Assembly (NCBI GenBank): GCA_025642075.2
Contig: JAODUO010001047.1
Location: forward strand, 52,501 to 116,500
Direction of reading: 5' to 3'
From: Ridgeia piscesae
Lineage: Eukaryota > Annelida > Polychaeta > Sabellida > Siboglinidae
Length of the DNA stretch: 64,000 nucleotides
Below the pieces are notes generated by a model that worked only from the letters and a program-made list of their open reading frames with translations, was not told where the DNA came from and did no database searches. Each line of letters starts with the position of its first letter. The first letter of the stretch is position 1. Made by a program: the position numbers and the translations under genes. Shown here piece by piece: positions 1 to 64,000 of the stretch.

Positions 1-290
1 GTACAATGCTGCCAGTCAATTATTAGTAATATGGTGTATACATTTATGTATAGACTTGATAGCTCTGTTAATATTATTATATTTTAAATGACATTCTAAC
101 TTCTAACTTAAGATTCACCTCCAGGATCCGTAAACACTGGAACAAGCTTTTATATGTGAACAATTGTCTAAAACAACTGTATAAATTTGTACATATTGTC
201 TGCCTAATGTCATCATATGAACCTCAGAGTCACATGTACTTGCTGTATGTGCCCTGTTGAGTCTGGAATAAAGTTACTGAACTAAATTGA
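1..290 (+). other. Probable 3' UTR end of an upstream gene
   Basis: AT-rich sequence without an open frame that ends in a canonical AATAAA signal at 266-271, followed by AT-rich sequence. This looks like the 3' end of a + strand transcript that starts left of the window. No coding part is visible, so the gene cannot be named. The signal could also be fortuitous in AT-rich DNA. Confidence 0.3.
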
Positions 291-359
291 ATGACATAGT
301 GGGAAGATCTCGTGGAACATTCTATTCCACTAATCTTCTGCTGGTGGACTAGATACTCA

Positions 360-890
360 CTGTACATTGACCTACACCTCGCGGACAGCGGGCGATGTTG
401 TAGTGACATCTGGCGGTCGATGACGCCGTTCGCTAGCGTGACAAGCGACGGTTAATTTCAAACACACGGTAGATAATTACAGGTTGTTTGGTTTTGAAGG
501 CAGCGCCTCCACTTAGTCGCGTTGTGTTGAAGAGCGCACGACGCTACCAGGTCACGCTCGGTGTGCCTTCATCATAGAGCGTACAGCAAATATTAGCGAA
601 GCCAAGGACCGCGGTAGTCGCCTCTCAACCGTAACTAATGGTTTCCTTGCAATCGAATTGCTCGTTCATTGGAGCTTGGCCTGTCCGTTCGTCTTTCCTG
701 CACCGAAGACGACAATCCCGTGATGTCGCAAAGTGACATCGCTATGATTAATGTACCGCTCTTAAAACACAATGTTTAAACCTTAGTCGACGGTTTACCG
801 TAGCTCAAATCTGGCTCGACAACGCGGGAACAGGGCAATGCGAGCTGCCCCTTGAATTTCGGTGGGGGCAGAAGCGATTCCCCCAGTAAA
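360..890. other. CpG-rich patch, possible promoter or unrecognised exon
   Basis: This block has many CpG dinucleotides in an otherwise CpG-poor, AT-rich neighbourhood. No long ORF and no recognisable protein is seen on either strand. It could be a CpG-rich promoter or an old mobile element. Confidence 0.25.
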
Positions 891-1436
891 TCAGAAGTGA
901 GGATCAGACGGCAACGAAAATGTCTCAACAGTACACACAATAGTCGCATACATACACAAAATCGTGTGAAAACATTGTCGTTTTAAGGATACTCGCTTGG
1001 AAATGAGAAGGCGGTGTTGTGTAAGAATTGAGAGACATAATGTTCTGCTTCCATAAGTAAAATACCAGCAAGCAAAATTCAAGGTGAAGCGGCGCGAACT
1101 AATTTCCAATAGCATTCCAGCATTTACAATTTATTCAACAAACATAATAATATATGGTTAACTCATATATAACACATTACACATTGAATCTAAATCAAAT
1201 GTAAATGGTGCGATTACCTAAATTCTATGTAGTCGTGTAAACAAGTTACCTTTTTGTTGGCAAGAAATGCTAGAAGTTAAAACAAAAGACACATACAAAA
1301 CCAATATAATCAGTCAAAATGTGTGAATACAATGGTTACATTTACGCTCCGTTTGGATGTCAATATCTGGATACATCAGGTTTCCTTCCATTATGTAACC
1401 AAAATATCGTCAAACATGTCATTTATTTTGTAGATT
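891..1436. other. AT-rich intergenic sequence, nothing recognised
   Basis: A 74-codon minus-strand ORF at 891-1115 resembles no protein I know and is within chance expectation. No RNA gene or repeat is evident. Confidence 0.4.
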
Positions 1437-1640
1437 AAGACTTTTGTGTTCTGCCCAGGTCCACTTTCGTGTTGATTTTTCCAATCACAACTGTGACCTT
1501 TCTCGTTTCTCTTACCCAGATGATTGTTTTTGTCTCCCGGTATATCATATTTAACATACTTCTTTCCATCTTTGTTTGTGTCGCTTGTAGCTTGTTCTTT
1601 GGCTAGGTGGTGAATGTTTCCGCGCCGTATGTAATTTTTG
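1437..1640 (-). mobile_element. Non-LTR retrotransposon (LINE) fragment, C-terminal to the reverse transcriptase domain, broken
   Basis: The reverse complement reads a stretch with ITYGAET, then KMERSMLNMIYRETKTIIW, in one frame. After a +1 shift it continues RKWTWAEH. This order (YGAETW, QTKMERSMLNITYRD, RKWTWAGH) is the familiar segment downstream of the reverse transcriptase core in RTE-like non-LTR retrotransposons, as I recall the family. The copy is dead: a TAG stop follows the ITYGAETFTT segment and a frameshift precedes the RKWTW segment. It ends close to a long (TA)n tract. Family placement is from memory; the exact clade is uncertain. Confidence 0.72.
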
Positions 1641-1656
1641 GAAATACGTATGTATT

Positions 1657-1661
<5 letters not shown>

Positions 1662-1744
<83 letters not shown>
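1662..1744. repeat. (TA)n microsatellite
   Basis: Uninterrupted TA dinucleotide tract of about 83 bp next to the LINE fragment. It generates a spurious YIYI ORF. Confidence 0.97.
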
Positions 1745-1747
<3 letters not shown>

Positions 1748-2937
1748 ACACGAGATTGTCCTTTAATGTCAATACTGTTGTTGGGAATGACCGGTGACAG
1801 TTATGATAGACGATGCTTTGGTAGTGTCACGCCTGCTGTTGTTTCCGAGCGTGCAGCCAGCTGGGAACTGACAACGGGAAATGCGAAACATACGGAGATA
1901 TATCGCTTATTGTCGCCTTGAGCGAGCGCGTGTGTCAGCATTTTATGTTGCGATCGCACGCCAACTTAATGCAAGACGGTCACGTATGGCTGACCGCGCC
2001 ATCAGCTGCTGTAGCGTGCAGTAAGCCCAAGACAAGACACTCACAAGCGAAAATTAATGTCGATAACGCACCAGATGGATGTCTTCGGTGCGGGATTATT
2101 TTACTGTCAATAATAATTTGCTTTACACCCAAGTACGAGGAAATATATCAAGCACTGTAGTAATTACCATTGCCTACTTGTCACATTCAACTAATGTCCG
2201 CTGATCATTTAATTATTTTTGTAAATAATTATGTACTTTGTGTTTTATTTTGATACACTGCTACATGGTAAACCAAGAGTTAATGATTCAAGGCTTCTTC
2301 CCAAAGTAAGCCTATTAATTTATATTTGAAAAGGTAAAAATAAGCCTACGTTCTTTTATTTAGCGCAGTAATCGTTACCACTGTTCAAAGTGATTTACAC
2401 TTGCCCTTTGGTAAAACGCCATCTCCATCTCATTTGGGAGCATTCATCCCGTTGCAATCACTGCGTGAAGATTATTCGTTCACATGTCTATATAATGGGG
2501 AGTGGGGATATGATTGAGATTTATAAGATACTAACACGAAAACATTATTCTGGTATTACATCAAATTGTGAGGGAAATTATTAAAAACGAGAGGGCACAA
2601 CCTAAACACATTTAAAGAAAGATTTTGATTAACCATTATATACAAATAATGTATACACCGATGTGTAGAATAGTCTCCTACAGTCTGTGGTTGACGCTTC
2701 ATCACTACAATAGTTTGAAGGAAAACATTAAAATTATGGAAACACCATCCTATAAATACTGACTATAAAAGCTACTGCACCAAGTCTATCATGAATTTTG
2801 TCAAACTCAGACGTTTGCAGAGTCCGCACAAAAGTAAAAGAAAGAGTTGTCACAAGAGACAGGAATGCCTAAACAGCTAGAAAAAGACCTGTAATAACCT
2901 GTAATAATTGAGTATTCAATTATACCGCTCGATCAGT
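1745..2937. other. Intergenic sequence without a recognised gene
   Basis: The first 350 bp are relatively CpG-rich and carry short ORFs (80-104 codons) with no recognisable domain. The rest is AT-rich. I see no RNA gene or clear repeat. Confidence 0.4.
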
Positions 2938-3065
2938 GAAGTGGGGCAATGTAGTGCAAACAAATTGCCGAAGCTTCGAAACGGCATCAATAGGATTTAC
3001 ATCCGAATTATCTCGACTGTTTCTGGAAACCCTGTTCAACTGTTCACTACGGCACCCGTGTAAAA
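2938..3065 (-). mobile_element. Decayed copy of the tRNA-derived SINE seen at 61.3-61.6 kb
   Basis: Positions 2968-2992 match the SINE body at 61396-61420 with few differences, and the translated trace AVSKLRQF is shared. Flanking stretches keep weak similarity, for example the GTGGGG motif on one side and the tctcgactg/cctcgattg segment of the tRNA-like head on the other. It is strongly diverged, so ends are approximate. Confidence 0.5.
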
Positions 3066-3156
3066 CACTTGTGCAAGCAACAAACTGACTATTGAAACTG
3101 CCGTGGGTGGAACATTCTTGTGCCAGAAAGATCCCTGCCAAAGAAGTCCTGCCCAA

Positions 3157-5679
3157 CCAACTGCAGTCATTATATTAGGGGGGAATTTTGCAAATTTTGT
3201 TTTTTAATGGAATACCCCCTGAAAATATGGACATGTTATGCTAGAGTACAAAAATACAATTTTTTGACGGGTCGCTTGATCCTAACCCCCCTGTACATAC
3301 CTTTTGAAAGTCATGACCCTTAAAATGTTGTCGAAAATTGTTTAATAGTGTGCTATTCATCTCATTCAATAGAGTTTCAGGGTGAGTTTCACATTAAAAA
3401 TTATTATCAAAGCAATTCTATTAAGTATTTCTAATACCCACATGAATAAATTCCACATACAAATTATGATGATATTCCTGATATTGTAATTGCCCCATAT
3501 TATGAACTGGCCAATCACACTTCCTCACTCGATGAAATAATTAACATAATTTACGTGAGTCGCTTTGAAATAAAAAATATGTTATTTGGTATGGAAAATA
3601 ATTTTAAACTATACATGGTTACGGCAAAATTTGCATGAAATAATTTTGAGTGAATGTTATGAGACTGTTGATAAGCTAACGAGCTGCTACCAGATCTTTG
3701 AGCCCCAAACTGTAGGAGCTGTCATCCCACAAAAAGGGAACGAATGGTTTGGAAGAATCTGGAAACAAACGACTAACCAGATATCATTAATTTGGACACT
3801 CTGTCTGAATCCAGCAGTCTCAGACAAGCAGAGAATAGCATCTAAGGTTTGGCATTAAACGAGATTATCAAGGACACCATGAACTCTGAGTGTGATGAGC
3901 AGAAACATCGAACAGAACAGACGAATCCAAGAGCAAGAATCCAGAAACAATTCAATGAGGCAGCAAGTGGTGTTAAGTCTAAATCTCTCCTTGAGAAAAC
4001 TGACTTTGTAATAACATATCACACAGAATACAACTTCAATGTCGACGAAATTGCAGCGGAAACTTTATACTCAGAGCATAACCGTCTATTCTGCAATGTA
4101 CACCCAACATTGATGTTTAACAGTGTTATCATTAGGCAATGGACAGAAATTGAGAATGTGTAGGTAGAAACTAATACCTACACAAACTGTTCTGGTCAAC
4201 GCAACAACAACTGTTACAGGTGTCACCGAGCATGCCCTTGACTCTCTGAGTCTGTGATAAATCAAATACATTTGACTCTCACATAGCCACACGACAAAAC
4301 AAGTCTGTCAGTCTGAAAGATGAGCATTTGAATCGTTTGTCGGTGGCCTGTGTAGTTAGCCGACCTATCATGTGGATGATTTGGCATTTTGCCTGCAGAA
4401 GTACGAGAATGTCCCGAACTAGTAAGCCTCCATAATCAGAAGTTTCTTCATTTTGGACTTATTGAAGGTTACATACTGTACAGGTGCTCTAATTGGGCTA
4501 CATCTGGTTGGCCGATACTACATGTACCACATCCTAACGTTCCAAAAGCTGCACAAGGAGCTGACAGATACAGATGCAACTACTCTCTTGAAAGATACCC
4601 TTCAAATTTAAGTCCACTGAGAGGTTCAACCATGCGTGGTATGATCAGGACTTATGTGTTGCTATAGCCATGGTATCAGAATCTTTTTGACCCCTAGTGC
4701 TAAAGGTTCTGAAGATGTTATGCCCAGATTGTTTGCTGGCTTCCAGTAGCAAAGGGGGCACATATTTTGCCTTTAGAACTATGACGAGTCTGTGGAGTAT
4801 TCAGTTTCCCATATGGACACATAGAAGCTAGAGAAGGCTTGGGTGCTTAGCGGAGTGCTGGCTTCGTAAACTAAGAAGTCTAGTTAAGAAGCCAACCAGC
4901 ATGCCAGAGCATCTTTAGTGCAATTTAATCCAAGGCAACATATGTGATTGACCGACGAGACCCATTGTCTTTCTGGCTGGTGGGATGTCTAAGTGATAAT
5001 AAAATGAGACAGAATATCAACAATTATGTTGATATGGACAACAAGACAGCAAGAACTAAAGAAACAACGCCTGTATGATAAGGAAAATTGCTAATCTAGC
5101 AATAAATAAGGGGAGAATTAAAGACTTGAATACACTTAAGACAATGGGAGGCCCACCGACATCGGTTGATGCACTTTATAAGTATATTGCAGCAACATCT
5201 ATAAATTAGTATTAACATAAATTAAAGTAGCAATATATCACTAACATGTATGTTGTATACAACTACATGTATGTTCCTGATTACAAATATTTGAAATGTT
5301 TTATGCTCATTTTCGAAGTTATTATAATCACTTTAAGGTAATTTTCCAGGCAAAGTACCTTTTTGAGGGGCCTTAGTTTCAAGGGGTATGTACATGCGGG
5401 TTAGCATCGACCAGATGACAAACGACGGATATTTCCTCACTCAGAAAGACCACCTCGATCTTTTGGAGGAGTTCTCTAAAAACATTAATTTTGCTCTACA
5501 CCACCCCCTAATTATATGGCAGATTAAACTACAATCCGGGAGACTTCTACATTCCAAAATATGTGACAATGATGATTTGTCAATTGCTCTACTTTATCAA
5601 ATATGTGATTTTCAACATGTAAAACAAATTAAAATAAATAATCGATTACCAAAAACGCGTTCTCCTACTTGACCAAGTC
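3157..5679 (+). other. Intergenic region with degenerate, unrecognised ORFs
   Basis: ORFs at 3586-3858 (90 codons), 3849-4163 (104 codons, overlapping the first by 10 bp in another frame) and 4389-4667 (92 codons) follow each other on the + strand with protein-like composition. They look like one decayed coding sequence broken by stops and shifts, as expected for an old transposon or pseudogene. I recognise no domain. The rest up to the L41 promoter is AT-rich and empty. Confidence 0.3.
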
Positions 5680-5691
5680 GCCACCTAGTGG
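5680..5691 (-). promoter_or_regulatory. CTCF-like motif upstream of mrpl41
   Basis: The minus strand reads CCACTAGGTGGC, matching the CTCF core consensus CCASYAGRKGGC at every position. It lies about 110 bp upstream of the L41 start codon, where a promoter-associated insulator or activator site is plausible. Binding is inferred from the motif only. Confidence 0.4.
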
Positions 5692-5801
5692 GTAGCCAGG
5701 AACATTAACCGCGGAATACGTTCCCGATAGATGGCGATGTCGAGGTCATACACATTCGGGAACAGTCACGATTTCACAGGTTCATCTGTGTAACTGTAAA
5801 T

Positions 5802-6000
5802 ATGAGACAGTTGTGTTTATTAGCTGCACCCAGTAGTCCAGTGGCTGCTGCAGCACAACGTATGTTTTCTACATCTATGCGCATGTTTCCACGAAAAACA
5901 CTAATTCCTTTCGACGACCGTTTCGAGTTGAATCCAAAAGACGTGGGACCGCATAAAAAGGGTGGCAACAGAAAGCTGGCGAAGTACCTTGGCAGAAGGG
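5802..6000 (+). CDS. mrpl41: mrpl41 exon 1
   Basis: Start codon at 5802 is chosen because it opens a mitochondrial-targeting-like N-terminus (MRQLCLLAAPSS...). The exon encodes residues 1-66 and ends in ...KYLGRR plus one base of the next Gly codon, followed by the donor gtaagt at 6001. A second in-frame Met (residue 21) precedes MFSTSMRMFP and could be an alternative start. Confidence 0.88.
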
Positions 6001-8401
6001 GTAAGTTAATACACAATACTGGAATGTCTACGCATGTAGGCATACCATGTTAGTTAGATTTGTGTTGACATGTGCTATGTTAATATGTGGACACACAGAA
6101 GGCTGCTTTCGTGAAATTGACAGCACATATGACTGGGCGATAATACGTGATGCTTCCTAAGTTCCTTCTTTATGCCATGGCGATTGGTATAGTCCAGCAT
6201 TGGCATCAGACAGGATTGACATTTGACACCAATGTAGTAGCTCGCTACTGCTACTTGTGCAACAAACTATTGTATTTGAATGACAAGCATTTGTGTAGAG
6301 TCATGCCTCACAACTATGTCTATGACATATATATGGCATGACATTAAAGATTAATTCTAAATATTTTACATTTATTTAGACCCTAATAATTTTGGTAATC
6401 TTCCAGTTAACTGGCCTAAATTATTAGGGCCTTTTTAAAACGGTTTTCCAAACTTTTTTGATGTGTATATATATGTGGTAAAAACGTTTTGGTAAGTCCC
6501 TATTACTTTAGGCCAGTTATCCAGAAGATTACCGTCATTTTGGCTAATCATTAGAGAGTGATTAGCCTAGTACAGACACAACTTAGCTTTAAAACCAGTT
6601 GCATGCCATATCGACGAGACACTGACCCCTACTGTTTATTACATCAGTCTCACAACTACTGACAGATTACTTACTTACTTACTTACTTATCCTCTTTATC
6701 CCCAGTGGGACATAAGGCTACAACAACAATGTTCCTCCGCAGGGTCCTTTGCTGTGACTTGAGTCTCGCCCCACGAGAGCCCTATATCTTATAGCTCAGC
6801 CATTACTATCTTTCGCCATGTTGTCTTTGGTCGTCCTGGCTTCCTTCTTCCGGGTGGCATCCATCTTAGGGCAACTTTGGGGATACTTTCTTTAGGCATT
6901 CTCAGGACTATTGACAGTTGGCGTTGCAAAACACTGAAGTGAATAGTGATATTCTTTGCCAGAGATTATGGCACATTTTAATTTCAGACCAATAGTTAAC
7001 CCATATTACATGTAATTTTCAGGTATTAGAAATAAATATTTGAATATGGAGTACCACTAAGCCATTTGATATTTTAATTCCCTGAAATCGCTAGTTTTTT
7101 CTTAGAATTGGGATGTGGACGGCACAGGACTCTGCATTATTTTAACTGGAGGTACATTCATGATCGGCAAAGTCTAGTTTGAATCAGCTGACTTCCGTAC
7201 ATTGCAAAGGGCATATATCTACCAAAGATTGTCTACAGTAGTCATTATACCTGCTTGCAAGATCAGATCAGAACAGCATTCTGGTTTCAACCATTTGCAT
7301 CAACATATCACTGATCATTTATTTCATTCACTTTATGTGAAAAACAACAGTTGAAAAGTGGTGCATAACGAAATGCTTTTTGAATTACAAGAAAACATCT
7401 ACCATGTGTGTTATTATGTTGCAGGTATTGCTCCCCAAGTGCCAGGCTATTATGACAAAAAAGGACGATTTGTCTTCATTCCAGAAATGGTGCCTGAGTT
7501 TATTGTACCCGATTTAACAAATTTCACAGTAAGTACATGCACAGTAGTGCCATTCCATGGTGGATCAGTCATGACAGATAATGTAGAATCGTACACACGC
7601 ATGCACGTGTAGTCAAATGCACATGAAAAAACTGCTTAGTTAATAAAAATGTTAATTTTGGAATAAAGTTTTCACAAGTAAAAAATATTCCCTTTGCAAA
7701 CATTGTTGTAATTTGTATTCATAAACAATTTATTTCAATGAAAAGGTTTATTTAAGATACAAACATTCTTATTAAAACTAGTTAGAAGTGTTTATTATAA
7801 ACAGCATTTTAGAAAAGATATTTCACATAAATAGTACTACTTACTCGCAATGACCTTGTTTTAGGCGTCTTTCAAAAGTTACATAATTTTTTATGTATTG
7901 TATGTTTTCAGACACATCTTGTTTCTATGGTCCAAAATACACCTATTAATTATGATTAGTGACTGTTTATTTTTTGAATGAAAACGGAATAATTACTTTT
8001 TTTGCATTGTCAGTTTTTTGACAGACAATAATTTTATAATTTTTACCTACCTAAATACTTATGTAGTTTTCTTATACAAAACAAGTTGTATAATTTGTTT
8101 AGCTTATTGCAACTGCAAGGTATTATGATGCTAGCATGTTACTCAAGCCATTTTTAATACTATTTGCAGCTGTTATATATGTTGTGTTTACCTGCATTGT
8201 GAATCCCAACTGTTGTGCTTTCAGCTGAAGCCCTATGTATCGTACAAGGTGACAGATATTACACAGACTGAATTCACAGCAAAAGACCTCTTTGATGCGT
8301 GCTATGGTCGTGAGATTGTGAACAAATGCCACGATGGCAAGGTGGATCCAGACTCACTGCTGGAGCCTGGCACATTAGACAAGATTGCCTCTGTGAAATA
8401 G
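5802..8401 (+). CDS. mrpl41: Mitochondrial large ribosomal subunit protein mL41 (complete, three exons)
   Basis: Spliced CDS: exons 5802-6000, 7425-7528 and 8225-8401, encoding 159 residues. Splice sites are GT-AG and phases fit (phase 1, then phase 0). The conserved core EMVPEFIVPDLTNFT followed by LKPYVSY (residues 87-108) matches the [22 protein letters not shown] region of animal MRPL41. The N-terminus lacks acids and contains Arg residues, consistent with mitochondrial import. The product is a structural component of the mitochondrial 39S subunit. Human MRPL41 is about 137 residues, so this length is normal for an invertebrate form. Intron 1 holds a palindromic MITE-like element and a LINE fragment. 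A poly(A) signal follows at 8634. Confidence 0.92.
6381..6557. mobile_element. Palindromic MITE-like hairpin in mrpl41 intron 1
   Basis: The segment around 6391-6450 is the imperfect reverse complement of 6479-6545. Both arms contain the GGTAATCTTCCAG / CTGGCCTAAA motif order. The left arm also contains a smaller inverted repeat (CCCTAATAATTT with AAATTATTAGGG, 6381-6429). The arrangement predicts a long hairpin, as in nonautonomous inverted-repeat elements. No transposase is encoded. Confidence 0.6.
6664..6960 (-). mobile_element. 5'-truncated non-LTR retrotransposon tail with (AAGT)n 3' end
   Basis: The reverse complement encodes RRKPGRPKTTWRKIVMAEL, then a stop, then IGLSWGETQ. After a frameshift it ends IVVVALCPTGDKEDK and a stop codon, followed by GTAAGTAAGT repeats (6664-6688). 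Basic GRPKTTWRR...ALCPTGDEEDK endings are typical of the C-terminus of invertebrate LINE polyproteins, as I recall them. The 3' tetranucleotide tail fits target-primed insertion. The copy is inactive: it has a stop, a frameshift and only the last ~90 codons. Confidence 0.75.
7425..7528 (+). CDS. mrpl41: mrpl41 exon 2
   Basis: Acceptor AG at 7423-7424 and donor gtaagt at 7529. It encodes residues 67-101, completing the split Gly codon and carrying the diagnostic EMVPEFIVPDLTNFT motif. Length 104 nt, ending in phase 0. Confidence 0.92.
7530..8224 (+). other. mrpl41 intron 2
   Basis: AT-rich intron with GT-AG ends and no recognisable element. A 69-codon minus ORF at 8123-8332 partly overlaps exon 3 antisense and is a shadow. 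Confidence 0.7.
8225..8401 (+). CDS. mrpl41: mrpl41 exon 3 (terminal coding exon)
   Basis: Acceptor TTTCAG ends at 8224. The exon begins LKPYVSYKV, directly continuing the conserved L41 motif, and ends with a TAG stop at 8399-8401. It encodes residues 102-159, including the AKDLFDACYG and DGKVDPDSL segments typical of the L41 C-terminal half. Confidence 0.92.
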   Translation: MKPYVSYKVTDITQTEFTAKDLFDACYGREIVNKCHDGKVDPDSLLEPGTLDKIASVK

Positions 8402-8633
8402 ATTCTTTGACACTGCTTCGGCCTCTTGCAACCTGTGGACAATGTTGGTGCCTCAGCAAATACAACATCACATGCAAACACTGTAAATTTGTATTAAAAG
8501 TTGATCAGGGAAACACAGTATTCCAAATTGTGTTATATCTAGTACAGTGTATAACCTTAGATATATGCAATATCTTCACCTCCCAATTTTTTTTTAGCCT
8601 CAATTAAAAACTACAATTATTGGTTTTTGGAAT

Positions 8634-8639
8634 AATAAA
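8634..8639 (+). terminator. mrpl41 poly(A) signal
   Basis: AATAAA about 230 bp after the stop codon, the first canonical signal downstream. A second possible signal lies at about 8670. Confidence 0.55.
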
Positions 8640-9029
8640 TACTTGACTGATCATCACGAAACGTACAATAAATGCAGCAAGCCATCCATCAACATCATCT
8701 CTCACTGGATGGCCTGTTGTCACTGAATTAACAACTGATGCAGAAAGATAAATTATTGTCTTGTATGTTTCAAAATGGACTGTTCATAATTGAGTCACAC
8801 CATCGTCTACCACCCTCAAGTGTGTGGCATAGTGCCAGTAAAGGATCAGTCTATACCATTTATAATAATGGTAACTTCTTATGCGCCAGTATCCTCACAA
8901 ATCAGACCCAGTGGTGCAACAAAAAACAATTATGCAATGTCATTGTTGGGTAAGAGGCCTACAATGCTCTAGGTAAATAACAACATTTTAAATAGTTTTA
9001 TTAATCCTATTTTATCTATTCATTGGAGC

Positions 9030-9031
<2 letters not shown>
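8640..9031. other. Intergenic sequence, nothing recognised
   Basis: AT-rich, with two short overlapping ORFs (60-71 codons) that show no domain. Confidence 0.4.

Positions 9032-9074
<43 letters not shown>
9032..9074. repeat. (TA)n microsatellite
   Basis: About 43 bp of TA repeats just before the left arm of the foldback element at 9101. Confidence 0.95.
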
Positions 9075-9077
<3 letters not shown>

Positions 9078-9100
9078 AAAACATTGGTACAGCCATAGGG

Positions 9101-9973
9101 CGTGTAAGTCTCGCGCGCGAAAACGAGGCTGGAGCAGTTGGCACGAAATCCATATTCTCCATGTTAACATATAGGACTTTGTTTTTGTTTGTAATAATCG
9201 AACTGTTCCCAAATAGCGTGTTTCAGTTATATTGCCCGCTTATTACATGCAGAAACAATAGAACACTTTGCCTGTGCGAATGATCACGGAAATCATGAAT
9301 TTTAATCGATTATTATGGTGGTTGCCGTAAATCGCTATTATGTCTATGATAATGTGGTAAACTCAATATTAAATCGGACATTTAAGATAAGAAAGGTATA
9401 ACACAAGATATTTAAGACATGATTTTCTTAGTATTCATCAGTCGGAAGCTACAACTGTCATTCATCGTTAAAATATCCTTGTGTCCAGTCCCCAATCAGC
9501 TCCAGTCGCGCGATTTGCGTAGTGCAGATAATAAACACGATTTTAGGCCGTATGTGTCTTTTAAGGGATTTGTATTTTACATTGCAGTACATTGTGGTTT
9601 CGATAAGCACTTATATCTGACAAGTTGTCTAAATGCACATAATCATAACACATGTATACGTTTGTCCAAAACAGGTTGTACTGCGCGAAAAATGGCACTC
9701 TTCAAGATCGCCAAACACAAGTACTTGTCGCCTAATGCCATGACAACCACCATAATAATCGATTAAAATTCATGATTTCCGTGATCATTGTCACCAGCAG
9801 TGTTCCATTGCTTCTGCTTGTAATAATCCTTCGGACAATATAACTTAAGTACGCTATTTAGGAACAGTTCGATTATTACAACCAAAAACATAGTCCTATA
9901 TGTTAACATGGATAATATGGACTTCCTGTCCCCAACTGCCCCCAGTCTCGTTTTCGCGCGCGAGACTTACACG
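9101..9973. mobile_element. Large foldback / inverted-repeat element (873 bp)
   Basis: The left arm (9101-9324) is the imperfect reverse complement of the right arm (9744-9973). The outer tips CGTGTAAGTCTCGCGCGCGA and their complement are perfect for 20 bp, and the inner arm ends around the TTTTAATCGATTATTATGG segment are also perfect. The 419-bp spacer has one ORF without a recognisable transposase. This structure fits a nonautonomous foldback or long-TIR DNA transposon. I see no clear target-site duplication, so the family is unknown. Confidence 0.82.
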
Positions 9974-11009
<1,036 letters not shown>

Positions 11010-11360
11010 CTTATCCAAATAAAAAAGTATAATGTTAACACCCAGGTGAGCACTTTTGCAATAGTTTGTTCCCAATATTATTGTCTTCACCAATGTCACT
11101 GCATTGCCACTGGCAAACACGGCTGTGGTTATAACTTATATGGCATGTTTCCAATACGTATGCCCATATTATGTGCCAGCTACATTCAGACTCTTCGGAG
11201 CTTTTCGTATTGAAATAAAAACACACGTTGGTCATAGTGTGGTACAATATAATTTGCTATCACTTAGCGTCGTCGATCTCATCCAGACTCATTAATTTAT
11301 AAAATACACGTACTCATCCAACGACTAGTCTAGAGCCGCGCAGCGCCTTTCCCAATGACC

Positions 11361-11376
11361 CAATTGACGTCAATTG
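11361..11376. promoter_or_regulatory. Palindromic cAMP response element in the SIK3 promoter
   Basis: Perfect 16-bp palindrome CAATTGACGTCAATTG centred on a full CRE (TGACGTCA, 11365-11372), 42 bp upstream of the SIK3 ATG. CREB/ATF dimers bind this octamer. SIK kinases restrain CREB signalling by phosphorylating CRTC coactivators, so a CRE here suggests feedback control. That functional reading is inference. Confidence 0.6.
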
Positions 11377-11409
11377 ACCCAGTTACCTAAGAACAAGCTC
11401 AGTCAGTAG

Positions 11410-64000
<52,591 letters not shown>

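Overview
The window is animal genomic DNA: two intron-containing protein genes on the + strand, spaced by AT-rich non-coding sequence full of microsatellites, minisatellites and transposon remnants. A lophotrochozoan, most likely a mollusc, fits best. The evidence is invertebrate-like sequences of SIK3 and mitochondrial ribosomal protein L41, a tRNA-derived SINE whose chance translation I recall from molluscan genomes, and decayed non-LTR retrotransposon fragments. Species-level assignment is not possible from sequence reading alone.

Layout. 1-5.7 kb: a probable 3' end of an upstream gene, a CpG-rich patch, a LINE fragment, a (TA)n tract, a decayed SINE and an unrecognised degenerate ORF region. 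5.8-8.6 kb: a complete three-exon gene for mitochondrial ribosomal protein L41 (159 aa). 8.7-11.3 kb: SIK3 upstream region with a large foldback element and a (CA)n tract. 11.4-64 kb: the 5' part of salt-inducible kinase 3 (SIK3). Exon 1 is at 11419-11568, exon 2 at 37285-37401, exon 3 at 45802-45865 and exon 4 at 52198-52359. Together they encode the first 164 residues, from the N-terminus through the HRDLKAEN catalytic loop. The DFG motif, the rest of the kinase domain and the long tail lie beyond the window.

The SIK3 introns are crowded with tandem arrays: 38-bp (23.3-24.9 kb), 40-bp (26.2-27.8 kb), 36-bp (42.4-43.0 kb), 60-bp (44.7-45.1 kb), 33-bp (49.2-50.3 kb), 38-bp (52.3-54.2 kb), 65-bp (54.5-58.6 kb), 40-bp (61.8-62.2 kb), 21-bp (63.0-63.2 kb) and 69-bp (63.7 kb to the end). 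There is also a (GT)n tract of about 700 bp and two PIF/Harbinger-like elements.

The most notable observation is that two SIK3 splice sites are themselves tandemly duplicated. The 3' splice site of exon 2 is preceded by an 88-bp copy of itself. The 5' splice site of exon 4 is the first unit of a roughly 49-copy, 38-bp minisatellite, so the intron starts with dozens of decoy donors. In both cases the nearest decoy use would give a premature stop. A perfect CRE palindrome lies just upstream of the SIK3 start, with more CREs in intron 2. That is suggestive because SIK kinases act on the CREB coactivator CRTC. The many long ORFs inside repeat arrays are judged not to be genes.
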